DNA of 64,000 nt from Vibrio sp. 14G-20 (GCF_026241515.1 NZ_JAPHPW010000011.1:97323-161322), one strand, 5' to 3'; shown: positions 50,700 through 61,010, numbered from the stretch's first letter. Notes: a model not told the origin generated them from the letters alone. Numbers and translations: made by a program.

Positions 50700-52328
50700 C
50701 TATAATCGATTAGCTTCTATATTGTGACACATCGATATGGCTTTGCTGTAGAAACGTGGATAATCCATGTCAGATAACTCTTGTGTGGTGTAAAGCTGTA
50801 AGATGACATCGTCACACTCTTTAATAATCGCGTTCACTTGTTTTGCCCCTATTGAACTTGGCCAAGCAAGAGTAAGTAGCTTGATAATATTCATGCACAC
50901 CTTTTTTATGACTGGCGCACGCTCCCGTATATTCAAGTATATTGTCAATAAGGCTTTATAGTTGGGTTGTGTCTTTTCTATTGTAATATTCTGTTCTTTC
51001 AGCCATAGAATTTTTCGATGATTTTGACTGTTTAGTTCATTTAACATTGTCATTTGACTTGATATGATCGCCGAACTTTCTGTTTTAATGATTAAAATCT
51101 TACTTCGTTGGACCGCTATTTTGAATTCGCATTCACAACTCATTTTGTCGAGTAACCACGCATGATGGTAAATGGTCGAAAATTCTCTGAATTGGTTACC
51201 GTTGTGTAGGTCAGTTAAGAGATTAATCGATTTTTTGTACTCTTTTTTTTCAAACGAAATATGTGCAGCGATCAGTGCAAGGTCGCAGTGGATCTCAGGG
51301 GAGAGCTCTTCTCCGACTTTACTCAGAATGAAGTTAACTTGTTCGAGTTTCTGTTGCTTATTGATATCATCGGAAGCTGAATATAAAAGAAACCTAACGT
51401 GATTGAGCTTCATTAGCACATTGTCGCGAAACGTATCCTTATTGAAATGAATGTAATTTTGGTAGTGTTTAAGTGCAGTTTCAGAATCGTTAACGGATAA
51501 ACATAGGTTGGCAATTGCTAGTTCACGATCTGAGTTTCCAGGCGTTAACTTACTAGCTAGTTTGAAGTGTGCTATCGCAGCTGGTATTCGATTACTGAGC
51601 AAACTCACATGAGCCGCTTCATCACGATACAACGTATTGCTTGGTGCGTTTTTGATCAATGTTGATATGATTTGATTGGCTTCGGTCTGCTGTCCTAAGT
51701 TGGCTAGGCTGTTCGCTAAGCCTGCTTGTGCCCAGTCGAAATTCCCTTCTGCCATAGCACTCTCATACACTGTTTTTGCTTCATCAAACAGCTCAAGTTT
51801 AGAAAGGAAATGGCCTCTGAATTGTTCGATTGTAGAGAAGTACTCTGGGTGAAAATGCGATAGAGCTTCACAATGCTCAAGGCCTTCTCGATAGAGATGC
51901 GCTCGATCAGCATTATAGATTTCTTCTAGTGTTTTCTTCTTACGAATCGATGCTGTAATACGTAATTTTAAGGTCTCACGATTAAAAGGTTTTAGTAAGT
52001 AGTTATCTGGGCGCAATTCAATAATTGGTCTAATAGAAAGAGCTGAGTTTTCCCCAGTAACTAGTATAAAAACACCATCATCTTTTAACATTCGTGTTTG
52101 TTTTAATTCTTCAAATAATTGCTTACCATTCATGCCCTCGCCAAAATTGTAATCACAAATGATGACATCAAATGATGTTTCATTGACTAGCGATATCGCG
52201 ACCTTTGGTGAGGTGGCAAGAAAGATATTTTTTTCATGAAATCCAATATAAATCAACATATTGCGCATGGTGGAGAGGACGATTGGTGCATCGTCAACAA
52301 TAAGGACTTGCAGTTGATTTAACGTCAT
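50700..52328 (-). CDS. Response regulator with TPR-like output (VieB-like)
   Basis: A 542-residue protein. The N-terminal receiver (about 5-125) has the acidic pair DD at 12-13, phosphoacceptor Asp 59, Thr 91 and Lys 113. The rest is helical, with TPR-like repeats at about 175-300 (TVYESAMAEGNFDWAQAGLA and AIAHFKLASKLTPGN). No DNA-binding domain is seen. The plan equals V. cholerae VieB, which is reported to dampen the VieS to VieA phosphotransfer. Its ATG shares one base with the stop of the EAL gene (taATG), so the two are coupled. Confidence 0.85.
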   Translation of the reverse strand: MTLNQLQVLIVDDAPIVLSTMRNMLIYIGFHEKNIFLATSPKVAISLVNETSFDVIICDYNFGEGMNGKQLFEELKQTRMLKDDGVFILVTGENSALSIRPIIELRPDNYLLKPFNRETLKLRITASIRKKKTLEEIYNADRAHLYREGLEHCEALSHFHPEYFSTIEQFRGHFLSKLELFDEAKTVYESAMAEGNFDWAQAGLANSLANLGQQTEANQIISTLIKNAPSNTLYRDEAAHVSLLSNRIPAAIAHFKLASKLTPGNSDRELAIANLCLSVNDSETALKHYQNYIHFNKDTFRDNVLMKLNHVRFLLYSASDDINKQQKLEQVNFILSKVGEELSPEIHCDLALIAAHISFEKKEYKKSINLLTDLHNGNQFREFSTIYHHAWLLDKMSCECEFKIAVQRSKILIIKTESSAIISSQMTMLNELNSQNHRKILWLKEQNITIEKTQPNYKALLTIYLNIRERAPVIKKVCMNIIKLLTLAWPSSIGAKQVNAIIKECDDVILQLYTTQELSDMDYPRFYSKAISMCHNIEANRL

Positions 52329-53479
52329 TATTTCAAATCATTCTGAGAGATTAATTCGGAAAAACTTGCTGGCTTCGATGTGAAGTAGCCTTGGTATTTT
52401 GTCATACCAATTGACGATAGATAATCAAAATCCTGTTGTTTCTCAACACCTTCGATAATGCAAGACAGCCCTAAATTTTCCGCCAGATTAATGCAGGCTT
52501 TGGTTAGCACTTGATGCTTTTTGTTAGAACTAACATCCTGTACGAAGCTTCGATCCACCTTCAACTCGGTAAAAGGTAAGTTCGAGAGTTGTGATAATGA
52601 GGCGTAACCTGTCCCGAAATCATCGACAGAAAGACCAATACCGGACATGCTCAATTTTGCGATATTCTTATAACAATTGGCATCAAGCAAAAAAGTTTCG
52701 TGCTCAGTTATCTCTAATGTGAGCAATGAAGGGGATACATTGTATTCATTGCATAAGTTTATTATCTTGTCTGCGACATCGATCCGAAGCGTTGATTGCT
52801 CGATGTTGATGGAAAAACCTAATGGCTCGCGCAGCTTTGAGATATCTTTTAGCCCTTGTTCCAGAACGTTGTAAAACAGCTTATCCAATAAATTAAGGCG
52901 TCGAACAGATTCCATGAAGTGGAGTGGGGTGAGTAAACCTAATTCAGGGTGCATGAGGCGCGCAAGTAGCTCTACACCAACGGCTTGATTTTTGTTTACG
53001 TCGTGCTGACTTTGATATGCGTTAACGAACCAATTCTTTTCGAATGCTAACTGAACTTGTTTATCGTTTAACACAACAGGTAGGCTCTGAATCGCATTCA
53101 CTGTATTGGATAAAGAGTGAGAAGATAATAAGCGTTGGATATGTGAGTCTTTAACTGGCTTACGAATAACCTCAACGTGTTGATAGCCAATTAATACACA
53201 CATGTTTTGGGTCGACTCTAATGCTGAGCTAGCCATGGCACTTAATATAACGACTCGTTTAATCGATCGCATCGCTTGTGGTGATGCTAGCAAAGATACG
53301 CCATCAATTTGTGGCATTTGCAAGTCACAGAAAGCGAGGTCAAAGTTATGATTCTGACATATTTTGATCGCTTCTTCGCCATTCGAAGCGATATAAACGT
53401 TACTAATTTCGTATCTCTTGAGCAAAATTTTTATCGATGTTGCTTGGAGCAATGAGTCTTCGACGATCAATACTTTCAC
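52328..53479 (-). CDS. REC-EAL response regulator, c-di-GMP phosphodiesterase (VieA/RocR-like)
   Basis: A 383-residue protein: receiver domain (about 1-120; Glu 7, Asp 8, phosphoacceptor Asp 52, Ser 80, Lys 107) and EAL domain (about 138-378). The phosphodiesterase residues are all there: Glu 170 (in ELL in place of EAL), Asn 225, Glu 256, Asp 286-Asp 287 in DDFGTGY, Lys 307, Glu 343 and Gln 363. So it should hydrolyse c-di-GMP. Unlike VieA it has no C-terminal LuxR-type DNA-binding domain, and its length is like P. aeruginosa RocR. It starts with GTG at 53479, overlapping the sensor gene's stop by four bases. Confidence 0.9.
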   Translation of the reverse strand: MKVLIVEDSLLQATSIKILLKRYEISNVYIASNGEEAIKICQNHNFDLAFCDLQMPQIDGVSLLASPQAMRSIKRVVILSAMASSALESTQNMCVLIGYQHVEVIRKPVKDSHIQRLLSSHSLSNTVNAIQSLPVVLNDKQVQLAFEKNWFVNAYQSQHDVNKNQAVGVELLARLMHPELGLLTPLHFMESVRRLNLLDKLFYNVLEQGLKDISKLREPLGFSINIEQSTLRIDVADKIINLCNEYNVSPSLLTLEITEHETFLLDANCYKNIAKLSMSGIGLSVDDFGTGYASLSQLSNLPFTELKVDRSFVQDVSSNKKHQVLTKACINLAENLGLSCIIEGVEKQQDFDYLSSIGMTKYQGYFTSKPASFSELISQNDLK

Positions 53480-56400
53480 TGGAGGTTTAGCCTTTTTAAT
53501 ATAATAGACGCCGATTCAATCGACTTATTTAGTTCATCGGTGAGCTGTTCTAATTTTTGAGCGTTGTTTGGGTCTTTTTCACAGTCTTTTGCTGCTCGAT
53601 AAAGTGTCGTTAAACCAAGTAACCCCGCGGATCCTTTGATGCGATGGGAGACTTCTTTTATATTCTCTTTTTCGTCTTGTAACATTGATTTATCAGCAGT
53701 GAACGATTCTAAGATCACGCTTGCCATTTGTAATTGTTCGTCTTCAGAGTAATTGCTTGCCCATGGCTGGTCAGGGTGTTGTTTGATGCAAGTTTCTGGG
53801 AGTAATTGCTCTAGGGCGACTGCCAACTCATTAAAAGAATATGGTTTGTAAATCACTTGGTTCATCCCAACACGTTCAGCTTTTTCTATTACCAGTTTGG
53901 AATCTTCCGCGGTACAACCAATAACAGGGTAATGAGATAATTCGGGCGATGATTTGATTATTTCAGTTAATTCGTACCCATCCATATTTGGCATGTGACA
54001 ATCGGTGATGACTAAGTCGATTGTCTGATCACTCTGCTTCAAAATATCCAGTGCCTCTTGCCCATCTTTGACTATAATGGCGTTAAGTCCGAACTGCTTT
54101 AATTGTTTAGTAAACAATAACCGATTGATTGGGTCGTCATCGGCTATCAATACGTTGCCTTCGAATTGATATCTATTTCCAGTATCGTAGGTCAACGGAT
54201 CTCTGGCTGCCGTTAAGGCTGACAATAAATGATCTGGGTATAAATTTTGCCACTGGTTAGATCGAACGAGATTAAAGGTATTTTGGTCTTTTGTGCTTTG
54301 ATGACATACTCCCCAAGCTTTAAGCCACCTTAGTATTTCTCGATCTTCGGTGCCGACTTTTTGAGGTGCATTTACTGTTGACGATTTTGCTTCCACAGGG
54401 ATGATGACGGAGATCTTTGTTCCTAACCCCTGTTTACTCTCAATTTTTAATTCACCATTCATCATATTAACCAAACGCTGAACAACGGTGATACCTAGCC
54501 CAGTGCCTCCATAACGACGGCTAATACTATGGTCACCTTGAGCAAACGGTTGGAAAGCTCGAGTAATTTGCTGCTCAGACATACCACAACCAGTATCTGT
54601 TATAGACAGGCGTAATTGGTGCTCAGTTACGTCGACGTTAATGAGAACAAAGCCGCTTTCTGTAAACTTAATCGCGTTGTTAAGTAGATTGTTGAGTATC
54701 TGTGTTACTCTCAACCAATCTAAGCTAGCCGTATTGATGGAGCCTGTTTTCCAATCTACTTTAAAGTTGAGGTTATTCAATCTTGCATGTGTTTCAAATG
54801 TCCTAAAAATAGGGCATAGTTCTTGATAAATATTGCTATTTCTAGCTTCTAAATGAAGCTGATTTGCCTCCATCTTTGAAATGTCGAGAATATCACTGAC
54901 GAGCAATTTCAATCGTTCTGCAGATATCTGGGCATTCGATAACAGTTCCATATTGTCTTTGCATTCAATTTTGGTACTTAGTAACTCCATTAATCCGATC
55001 ATTGCGGCAATTGGTGTGCGTAGTTCATGACTGACAATCGCTAGGAATAAATCGCGAGCTTTTATAGCTTCTTGGGCTTTTGTGTTCGAAATTTCTAGTT
55101 CGCGTTGTTGAGCTTCCCATCTCGTTAAATCATCTAACACAGTGACTGTGTAATAGCTCTCGTCTGAGCTATTCATTACACGTTGTCGAATTACTCTGAA
55201 GTGTTTTTCGTATCCACTACAGTGACACTTGATTGTTTTCCAGATACCAAGAGCTAATGTGTTTTGAGCTTGGCTTTCGGCCTGTTTAAGCCAGCAAGAT
55301 TTTTGATCGTTACCTGCCGTTAAACATAAATCTCTTTGTTTGTTAAATGCACTATTGGATAAGACTAACTTATTTGTTTGATCATGAATCGATATCAAGG
55401 TTGGTAAGCTATCCAGTAGTGTCATTAGCCATTGGATTTGTTTGTAACTTCGCTGTTCTGATTGTTTTGCTTTGTTTAGTGAAATAGAAAGACGCCTAGT
55501 TTTGACTAATCCATAAGTCACTAGAATGAAAATAAAGCTAGAAACGGCTAACGTATAAAGAACAATACGTTCTTCGCTATAGCCGTATTGTGCCGTGATA
55601 TTGTGGTGCTTGAGAGTTAGAAGATCGATTTCGTTTTGTGTTGTCAAAGAAATCGCTGAGTTGATGACGCTTTGAAGAAACGTTGAGTCCTGATGTAATA
55701 TCACACCTATATTTTTGAACAATGAAGCTGCATTATCTCGAGCTTCAATGTGAAATATGTCGGAATACCCGTTGTAAACGTATAGATTCGCTATACTTTG
55801 TGGAATGTAAGCGTGGGTGATCTTTCCATTACTCATGTCTTTAGCAAGAGTTTTTATATCTTGGTACATGACGGCATCACTGAAATCTAATTTTAATGAC
55901 TCTTTCTGTATAAAGTACCCAGTTCTATCAAGAATCGCTGTTCGTTTAGTGTCTACATTTTTGTTCGTTGAAATGTAGGCCCAATGAAGCCTCATAAAAG
56001 GTTCACTAAAAATAAATTCGTTACTATTTGGGTTTTCTACATCGAAACCGGGTAAAAAGTCGATTTCTTTAGTACGCAGCATTTCAATGACATCTTTTCC
56101 TTTAGGTTGCACGTATTCGAAGCTTACTCCAAGCTTTCTCGAAAGGAGAGTGATCGCGTCGTGAATGAAACCGACCGTTTGTTGTGTTGTAGGATCGAAA
56201 TATGAATAGGGGTAGATGTTTTCATTGACCGTATACCTAATCGAACGATGTCCATATTGGCTTTCTATAACTTGATTTATGATGTCATCATAAAAGTGGT
56301 AGAAATAGTTCGACGATATTTGATTGATATCTTTGATTTGGTGTTTCAGCAATGCATCAACGATCGTTTTTAATTGAGTTGATTCCTTGCTCATTAATAC

Positions 56401-57063
56401 TTGAATGGGGAATGGAGCTAGATCTTTTGAAAATGAAATTGTGCCTTGCCATTCTCCTGGTGTAACAACTGAATAGTAACTCTGGACTGACGTTAAATCG
56501 ATGACTGTTGCATCAGCAGTGCCTACAGCGAGGGTTGTAAAGAGCTCTGATGTGCTATTTACCATCAATATTTTCGTGATTCCTAAATCTTTAATTATCT
56601 GACAAAACAGTGAATTTCGAATACAAGCCCACATGAGTTCATGCTTGGGTTTAGTTTGGGCTGCTTCGTCTTTAAACCAAAAAACGTTAGGCACGTTATA
56701 GAGCGGGTTTGAAAAAATAAATTGCTCTGATCGCTGACGTGTTTCAGCATAACCTAGAGTTAAGTCGACTTCCCCTTTCGCTACAGCATCAAGAAGAGCA
56801 CGTGACGAGAAATATTCCTTTATTTCAATATTAACATTGAGCTTCTCTTCAAGCATACGAACGACTTCGGCCGAATTGCCTTTATTTCGATTGACGAACA
56901 CATCCTCCCATGCCCGGTTAAATAGGTGAGTAGGTTTAGCAATGACAATCGTTTTTTTTGCCTGCAAGTAATCTGTCTGATTGGAATTAAGCACCATTTC
57001 TGAAGCAATACACGGAAAAGACAGTGAGAACAAAACAAAAAAACAAGAGATATAGGTATTCAT
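53476..57063 (-). CDS. BvgS-type hybrid sensor histidine kinase (VieS-like)
   Basis: An inner-membrane sensor of 1195 residues that begins the phosphorelay. It has a signal peptide (MNTYISCFFVLFSLSFPCIA), two tandem periplasmic substrate-binding (SBP_bac_3, Venus flytrap) domains (about 30-260 and 275-485), one membrane helix (about 500-522), a PAS-like segment, HisKA with VSHELRTP (His near 679), HATPase with GTGLGI, a receiver (phosphoacceptor Asp near 1021 in TDCHMPNMDG) and a C-terminal HPt with SHRIKGSAG (His near 1140). This is the plan of BvgS and VieS. The flytraps suggest an amino-acid or other small-molecule signal. The gene looks AT-rich relative to its neighbours. Confidence 0.92.
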   Translation of the reverse strand: MNTYISCFFVLFSLSFPCIASEMVLNSNQTDYLQAKKTIVIAKPTHLFNRAWEDVFVNRNKGNSAEVVRMLEEKLNVNIEIKEYFSSRALLDAVAKGEVDLTLGYAETRQRSEQFIFSNPLYNVPNVFWFKDEAAQTKPKHELMWACIRNSLFCQIIKDLGITKILMVNSTSELFTTLAVGTADATVIDLTSVQSYYSVVTPGEWQGTISFSKDLAPFPIQVLMSKESTQLKTIVDALLKHQIKDINQISSNYFYHFYDDIINQVIESQYGHRSIRYTVNENIYPYSYFDPTTQQTVGFIHDAITLLSRKLGVSFEYVQPKGKDVIEMLRTKEIDFLPGFDVENPNSNEFIFSEPFMRLHWAYISTNKNVDTKRTAILDRTGYFIQKESLKLDFSDAVMYQDIKTLAKDMSNGKITHAYIPQSIANLYVYNGYSDIFHIEARDNAASLFKNIGVILHQDSTFLQSVINSAISLTTQNEIDLLTLKHHNITAQYGYSEERIVLYTLAVSSFIFILVTYGLVKTRRLSISLNKAKQSEQRSYKQIQWLMTLLDSLPTLISIHDQTNKLVLSNSAFNKQRDLCLTAGNDQKSCWLKQAESQAQNTLALGIWKTIKCHCSGYEKHFRVIRQRVMNSSDESYYTVTVLDDLTRWEAQQRELEISNTKAQEAIKARDLFLAIVSHELRTPIAAMIGLMELLSTKIECKDNMELLSNAQISAERLKLLVSDILDISKMEANQLHLEARNSNIYQELCPIFRTFETHARLNNLNFKVDWKTGSINTASLDWLRVTQILNNLLNNAIKFTESGFVLINVDVTEHQLRLSITDTGCGMSEQQITRAFQPFAQGDHSISRRYGGTGLGITVVQRLVNMMNGELKIESKQGLGTKISVIIPVEAKSSTVNAPQKVGTEDREILRWLKAWGVCHQSTKDQNTFNLVRSNQWQNLYPDHLLSALTAARDPLTYDTGNRYQFEGNVLIADDDPINRLLFTKQLKQFGLNAIIVKDGQEALDILKQSDQTIDLVITDCHMPNMDGYELTEIIKSSPELSHYPVIGCTAEDSKLVIEKAERVGMNQVIYKPYSFNELAVALEQLLPETCIKQHPDQPWASNYSEDEQLQMASVILESFTADKSMLQDEKENIKEVSHRIKGSAGLLGLTTLYRAAKDCEKDPNNAQKLEQLTDELNKSIESASIILKRLNLQ

Positions 57064-57247
57064 AAGATTAGAGAATTAAAAAAGTCTCGTTATTTTATGA
57101 CGGCTATTTATCCAACAGCTAATACTCTTTTGATAATTGTTTTTGTGGTGAGGATTAATTTTATTTGTGAGGGTTATCGAGATGAAATCGTAGATAAAAC
57201 AACGGTTAGAGACGTTTTTATTGGCTATCTGATTTTTCGCGCGAAGG

Positions 57248-57280
57248 ATAAGCCACCGTTGGTATTTATGGGCGGCTTAT
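57248..57280 (-). terminator. Stem-loop downstream of bioA
   Basis: ATAAGCCACC (57248-57257) can pair with GGCGGCTTAT (57271-57280), with one G-T pair. There is no T tract. The rest of the 250-base gap between the sensor gene and bioA shows nothing that I can identify. Confidence 0.4.
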
Positions 57281-57313
57281 AGGTTTTTGGTATTTCTAAA
57301 TGACGTTTTTAAA

Positions 57314-58597
57314 TCAACTTGGTTTGAAGCAAGCAGATTGTTGGAGGGCTTTATCAATAGATGAAACAAGCAGCTCAATATGTTCAGGTTTGCTAATGAA
57401 AGGAGGCATCATATAGATCAACTTGCCAAATGGGCGTATCCAAACGCCTTGTTTAACAAAGTGAGCTTGAATGGTTTCCATATCGACAGGTGAATGGGTT
57501 TCAACTACACCAATAGCGCCCAACCAACGAACATCTTTAACCAGTGGATGCTCTCGCAAAGGTGGTAGCAATTCAGAGAAAAGCTGTTCAATCTGCTGAG
57601 TCTGACTCTGCCAATGACCTTGCTCTATGATGGATAAACTTGCCGCACCGACCGCGCAAGCTAATGGGTTACCCATAAAGGTTGGCCCGTGCATAAAGCA
57701 GCCTGCTTCACCGCCACATACCGTGTCTGCGACTTCTTTGCTCGCTAGTGTTGCTGAAAGGGTCATGTAGCCGCCAGTCAGCGCTTTGCCTAAGCATAGA
57801 ATGTCCGGTTGAATGTCGGCATGTTCACACGCGAATAGTTTTCCTGTGCGGCCAAATCCGGTCGCAATCTCATCCAAAATCAGCAATACGTTGAATTCAT
57901 CACACAACAAGCGCACCTGTTTCAGAAATTCAGGGTGGTAGATACGCATACCGCCAGCGCCTTGAACGATCGGCTCCAAGATCACGGCGGCGACTTCTTG
58001 ATGATGTGTTGCTAGCTTTTCACGGAAGCTGTTTATGTCGTTAGCGTCCCATTGTTCCCAAAAACCTGTTTTCGGCGAATCTGCAAAAATGTGTTCAGGC
58101 AAAAAGCCTTTGTAGAGGCTGTGCATCGAGTTGTCAGGGTCGGTCACTGACATCGCTGCAAAGGTATCACCGTGGTAGCCATCTCTGAGTGTGAGGAACT
58201 TCGAACGAGGTTGTCCTTTGGCATGCCAGTATTGAAGCGCCATTTTAAGACTCACTTCTACGGCAACTGAGCCTGAATCAGCCAAGAATACATGTTCAAG
58301 ATTACTTGGTGCTAGGTAGAGAAGCTTCTTACATAAATCGATGGCAGGCTGGTGGGTGATACCACCAAACATAACGTGTGAAACCTTATCGATTTGGCTA
58401 TGAGCAGCGGCATTCAGATCTGGATGATTGTAGCCGTGAATGGTTGACCACCAAGAGGACATACCATCAATAATTCGTTTTCCGCCTTCTAATTCTAAGT
58501 AAACACCGTCTGCATTGGTGACTGGGTAGCAGGTCAGAGGTGTTAACGTTGATGTGTAGGGATGCCAGATATGCTGGCGATCAAAGGCGAGATCCAT
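57314..58597 (-). CDS. bioA: BioA, adenosylmethionine-8-amino-7-oxononanoate aminotransferase
   Basis: PLP enzyme that makes 7,8-diaminopelargonate from KAPA, with S-adenosylmethionine as amino donor. About 427 residues; DGMSSWWSTIHGYNHP, GYHGDTFAAMSV, LDEIATGFGRTG and the PLP-lysine region LCLGKALTGGYMTLSAT are typical. I chose the ATG at 58597: MDLAFDRQHIWHPYTS matches the known start, and GGAAG lies just upstream. An ATG at 58609 would add four residues. It diverges from bioBFCD over a BirA-type operator. Confidence 0.96.
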   Translation of the reverse strand: MDLAFDRQHIWHPYTSTLTPLTCYPVTNADGVYLELEGGKRIIDGMSSWWSTIHGYNHPDLNAAAHSQIDKVSHVMFGGITHQPAIDLCKKLLYLAPSNLEHVFLADSGSVAVEVSLKMALQYWHAKGQPRSKFLTLRDGYHGDTFAAMSVTDPDNSMHSLYKGFLPEHIFADSPKTGFWEQWDANDINSFREKLATHHQEVAAVILEPIVQGAGGMRIYHPEFLKQVRLLCDEFNVLLILDEIATGFGRTGKLFACEHADIQPDILCLGKALTGGYMTLSATLASKEVADTVCGGEAGCFMHGPTFMGNPLACAVGAASLSIIEQGHWQSQTQQIEQLFSELLPPLREHPLVKDVRWLGAIGVVETHSPVDMETIQAHFVKQGVWIRPFGKLIYMMPPFISKPEHIELLVSSIDKALQQSACFKPS

Positions 58598-58635
58598 AGT
58601 AACTTCCATTCTTGGTGTGATTAAAAAATGACCAG

Positions 58636-58669
58636 ATGTAAACTTTTGATATTATCAATGTGTTGACAG
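58636..58669. promoter_or_regulatory. BirA operator and divergent bio promoters
   Basis: TGTAAAC (58637-58643) and GTTGACA (58662-58668) are separated by 18 bases, exactly the spacing of E. coli bioO (TGTAAAC-N18-GTTTACA), with one mismatch in the right arm. The right arm contains a perfect -35 box TTGACA (58663-58668), with TAGACT at 58685-58690 as a weak -10 for bioB. Biotinylated-state BirA binding would therefore block bioA and bioB together. Confidence 0.8.
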
Positions 58670-58759
58670 TCTAAAGCTTGTCGGTAGACTAGCCAAGCAT
58701 AAATGCAAACTCTAGACACAGAGTTGTAACATCAAAAAAATAAAAAAAAGGATCGACAC

Positions 58760-59812
58760 GTGGAAGTTCGTCATGACTGGACAGTTGCTGAAGTAACAGC
58801 GCTGCTTGAAAAACCGTTTATGGATTTAATGTTTGAAGCTCAAGTCGTTCATAGACAGTACCAAGAGCACAACCACGTGCAAGTGAGTACGCTTTTATCG
58901 ATAAAGACAGGTGCTTGCCCTGAAGATTGCAAGTACTGTCCTCAAAGTGCTCACTACCGAACGGATGTCGACAAAGAACGCTTAATGGAAGTAGAGCGTG
59001 TTTTGGATGCGGCGCAAAAAGCAAAGAATGCGGGCTCAACTCGCTTCTGTATGGGCGCGGCATGGAAAAACCCGAAAGAGCGCGATATGCCTCACTTAAC
59101 TGATATGATCAAAGGTGTCAAAGGCATGGGTCTAGAAACCTGTATGACACTGGGTATGTTAACGCCGGATCAAGCAGGTGAACTAGCCGACGCAGGTTTG
59201 GACTACTACAACCATAACCTTGATACGTCTCCAGAGTTCTACGGCAGCATTATTACCACTCGAACTTACCAAGATCGTTTAGATACGTTGTCTCACGTGC
59301 GTGATGCCGGAATGAAGATCTGTTCTGGTGGCATCATCGGTATGGGCGAAAGCACTAATGACCGCGCAGGCCTTCTTGTAGAGCTAGCTAACCTTCCAGT
59401 ACACCCAGAAAGTGTGCCAATCAACATGCTTGTAAAAGTGAAAGGCACACCGATGGAAAACGTCGATGATGTTGAGTCTTTCGACTTCATTAAGCTGATT
59501 GCGATTGCTCGTATCATGATGCCTATGTCTGCAGTTCGCTTATCTGCAGGTCGTGAGAACATGAATGAACAGATGCAAGCGATGTGTTTCATGGCGGGTG
59601 CAAATTCTATCTTCTACGGCTGTAAGCTACTGACTACGCCAAACCCAGACGAAGACACGGATATGCAGTTGTTTAAGAAGCTGGGTATCAACAGCCAACA
59701 GGTGGCTCAAAAGCCTGACGAAATTCAAGAAAATGAACTGTTAGATCAAGTGGTGGAGCGCGTTGCGGCTCGTCCAACGAAAGATGACATGTTCTACGAT
59801 GCCACTGTTTAA
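58760..59812 (+). CDS. bioB: BioB, biotin synthase
   Basis: Radical SAM enzyme that inserts sulfur into dethiobiotin. The 350 residues carry the 4Fe-4S motif Cys 53, Cys 57, Cys 60 in [10 protein letters not shown]; a [2Fe-2S] cluster bound further on supplies the sulfur. MGAAWKNP and [11 protein letters not shown] are typical. The start is GTG at 58760 with AAGG at 58748-58751. Its 3' end overlaps bioF by 14 bases. Confidence 0.96.
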   Translation: MEVRHDWTVAEVTALLEKPFMDLMFEAQVVHRQYQEHNHVQVSTLLSIKTGACPEDCKYCPQSAHYRTDVDKERLMEVERVLDAAQKAKNAGSTRFCMGAAWKNPKERDMPHLTDMIKGVKGMGLETCMTLGMLTPDQAGELADAGLDYYNHNLDTSPEFYGSIITTRTYQDRLDTLSHVRDAGMKICSGGIIGMGESTNDRAGLLVELANLPVHPESVPINMLVKVKGTPMENVDDVESFDFIKLIAIARIMMPMSAVRLSAGRENMNEQMQAMCFMAGANSIFYGCKLLTTPNPDEDTDMQLFKKLGINSQQVAQKPDEIQENELLDQVVERVAARPTKDDMFYDATV

Positions 59813-61010
59813 ATCTCGCATCAAAAGTGCCCTTGCTCATCGCCGTGAGCAAGGGTTAACTCGTCAACTTAAGGTACTCGAAAACAGTAATGGATCTTTG
59901 CTGAAGAGCGAAGGTTCTAGTTTCATCAATTTTTCGAGTAATGATTACTTAGGCTTGGCGAACGATCCTGAACTGGTCGATGCATGGCAAACGGGGCTTT
60001 CCCAATATGGTGCTGGAAGTGCAGCATCGCCATTGGTCACGGGCTTTAGCCCTGCTCATCGAAATTTAGAGGCTCCGCTGTGTGAATGGCTTGGCTTTGA
60101 ACGTGCCATTCTATTTAGTTCTGGTTTCAGTGCTAATCAAGCTTTGTTGTTTTCTCTGCTCGAAAAAGACGACTCTCTGTTGCAAGACAAACTTAACCAC
60201 GCCTCCCTGATGGAAGCGGGGATACTTTCACCTGCAACCATGAAACGCTTTAAGCACAACGACACGCAACATTTAGAGTCGCAATTGAGTCGCACTCCAC
60301 AATCCTTGGTCGTGACTGAAGGTGTGTTCAGCATGGATGGCGACCAAGCGCCTCTCAGCCAGATATCTAACCTGACTCATCAATACGACAGTTGGTTGGC
60401 GGTTGATGATGCCCACGGCATCGGCGTATTAGGTGATAAAGGGGCAGGGAGTTGCAGTATGGCACAAATCTCCCCCGATATTTTGGTGGTGACCTTTGGC
60501 AAAGCATTTGGTCTTTCAGGTGCTGCGATTCTTTGTTCGTCAGAAGTGGGTGATTACTTAACTCAGTTTGCTCGTCATCATGTGTACTCGACGGCGATGC
60601 CACCTTCACAAGCGGTGGCTTTGTCTCATGCGTGTCATATGATTCAGACGCAAGAGTGGCGTCGAGAGAAGTTAACTGAGTTAGGAGCTCTCTATAGAGA
60701 ACAGATGAGTGGTGTAACAGGTTTCATTGATACTCAGACTCCGATTAAGCCGTTTGTGATTGGCGATGCTCAGGCTGCTTTATCTATAGCGGAAGAATTA
60801 AAGCGTAACCAAGTTTGGGTAACGGCGATAAGGCCACCAACCGTTCCTACAGGGACTGCTCGTTTACGAATTACGTTAACGGCCAACCACAGTCAGAAGC
60901 AGGTTCTTCAGTTAACAGACTCGTTACTTCAGGCAATAGCTCGAAGCAACGACTCTGGAAGCAAACCAAGCATAGAATCAAGCTTTGAATTAAATAAAGA
61001 GGCTCAGTAA
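59799..61010 (+). CDS. bioF: BioF, 8-amino-7-oxononanoate synthase
   Basis: PLP enzyme that condenses pimeloyl-ACP/CoA with alanine to give KAPA. About 403 residues, with [31 protein letters not shown] and the PLP-lysine region [20 protein letters not shown] chose the ATG at 59799 because [18 protein letters not shown] aligns with the family start; the frame is open upstream within bioB. Overlap with bioB is 14 bases, and bioC follows directly. Confidence 0.94.
   Translation: MPLFKSRIKSALAHRREQGLTRQLKVLENSNGSLLKSEGSSFINFSSNDYLGLANDPELVDAWQTGLSQYGAGSAASPLVTGFSPAHRNLEAPLCEWLGFERAILFSSGFSANQALLFSLLEKDDSLLQDKLNHASLMEAGILSPATMKRFKHNDTQHLESQLSRTPQSLVVTEGVFSMDGDQAPLSQISNLTHQYDSWLAVDDAHGIGVLGDKGAGSCSMAQISPDILVVTFGKAFGLSGAAILCSSEVGDYLTQFARHHVYSTAMPPSQAVALSHACHMIQTQEWRREKLTELGALYREQMSGVTGFIDTQTPIKPFVIGDAQAALSIAEELKRNQVWVTAIRPPTVPTGTARLRITLTANHSQKQVLQLTDSLLQAIARSNDSGSKPSIESSFELNKEAQ

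Noticed and set aside
52328..53479. Suspicion that the EAL domain is inactive because EAL reads ELL
   Set aside because: The catalytic Glu is kept and the other metal and catalytic residues (N225, E256, DD 286-287, K307, E343, Q363) are present. Variation at the middle residue is common in active enzymes.
57097..57282. A 61-codon plus-strand frame between the sensor kinase gene and bioA
   Set aside because: No ribosome binding site, unusual composition and no recognisable family. It runs through a hairpin that is more likely part of the bioA 3' end.
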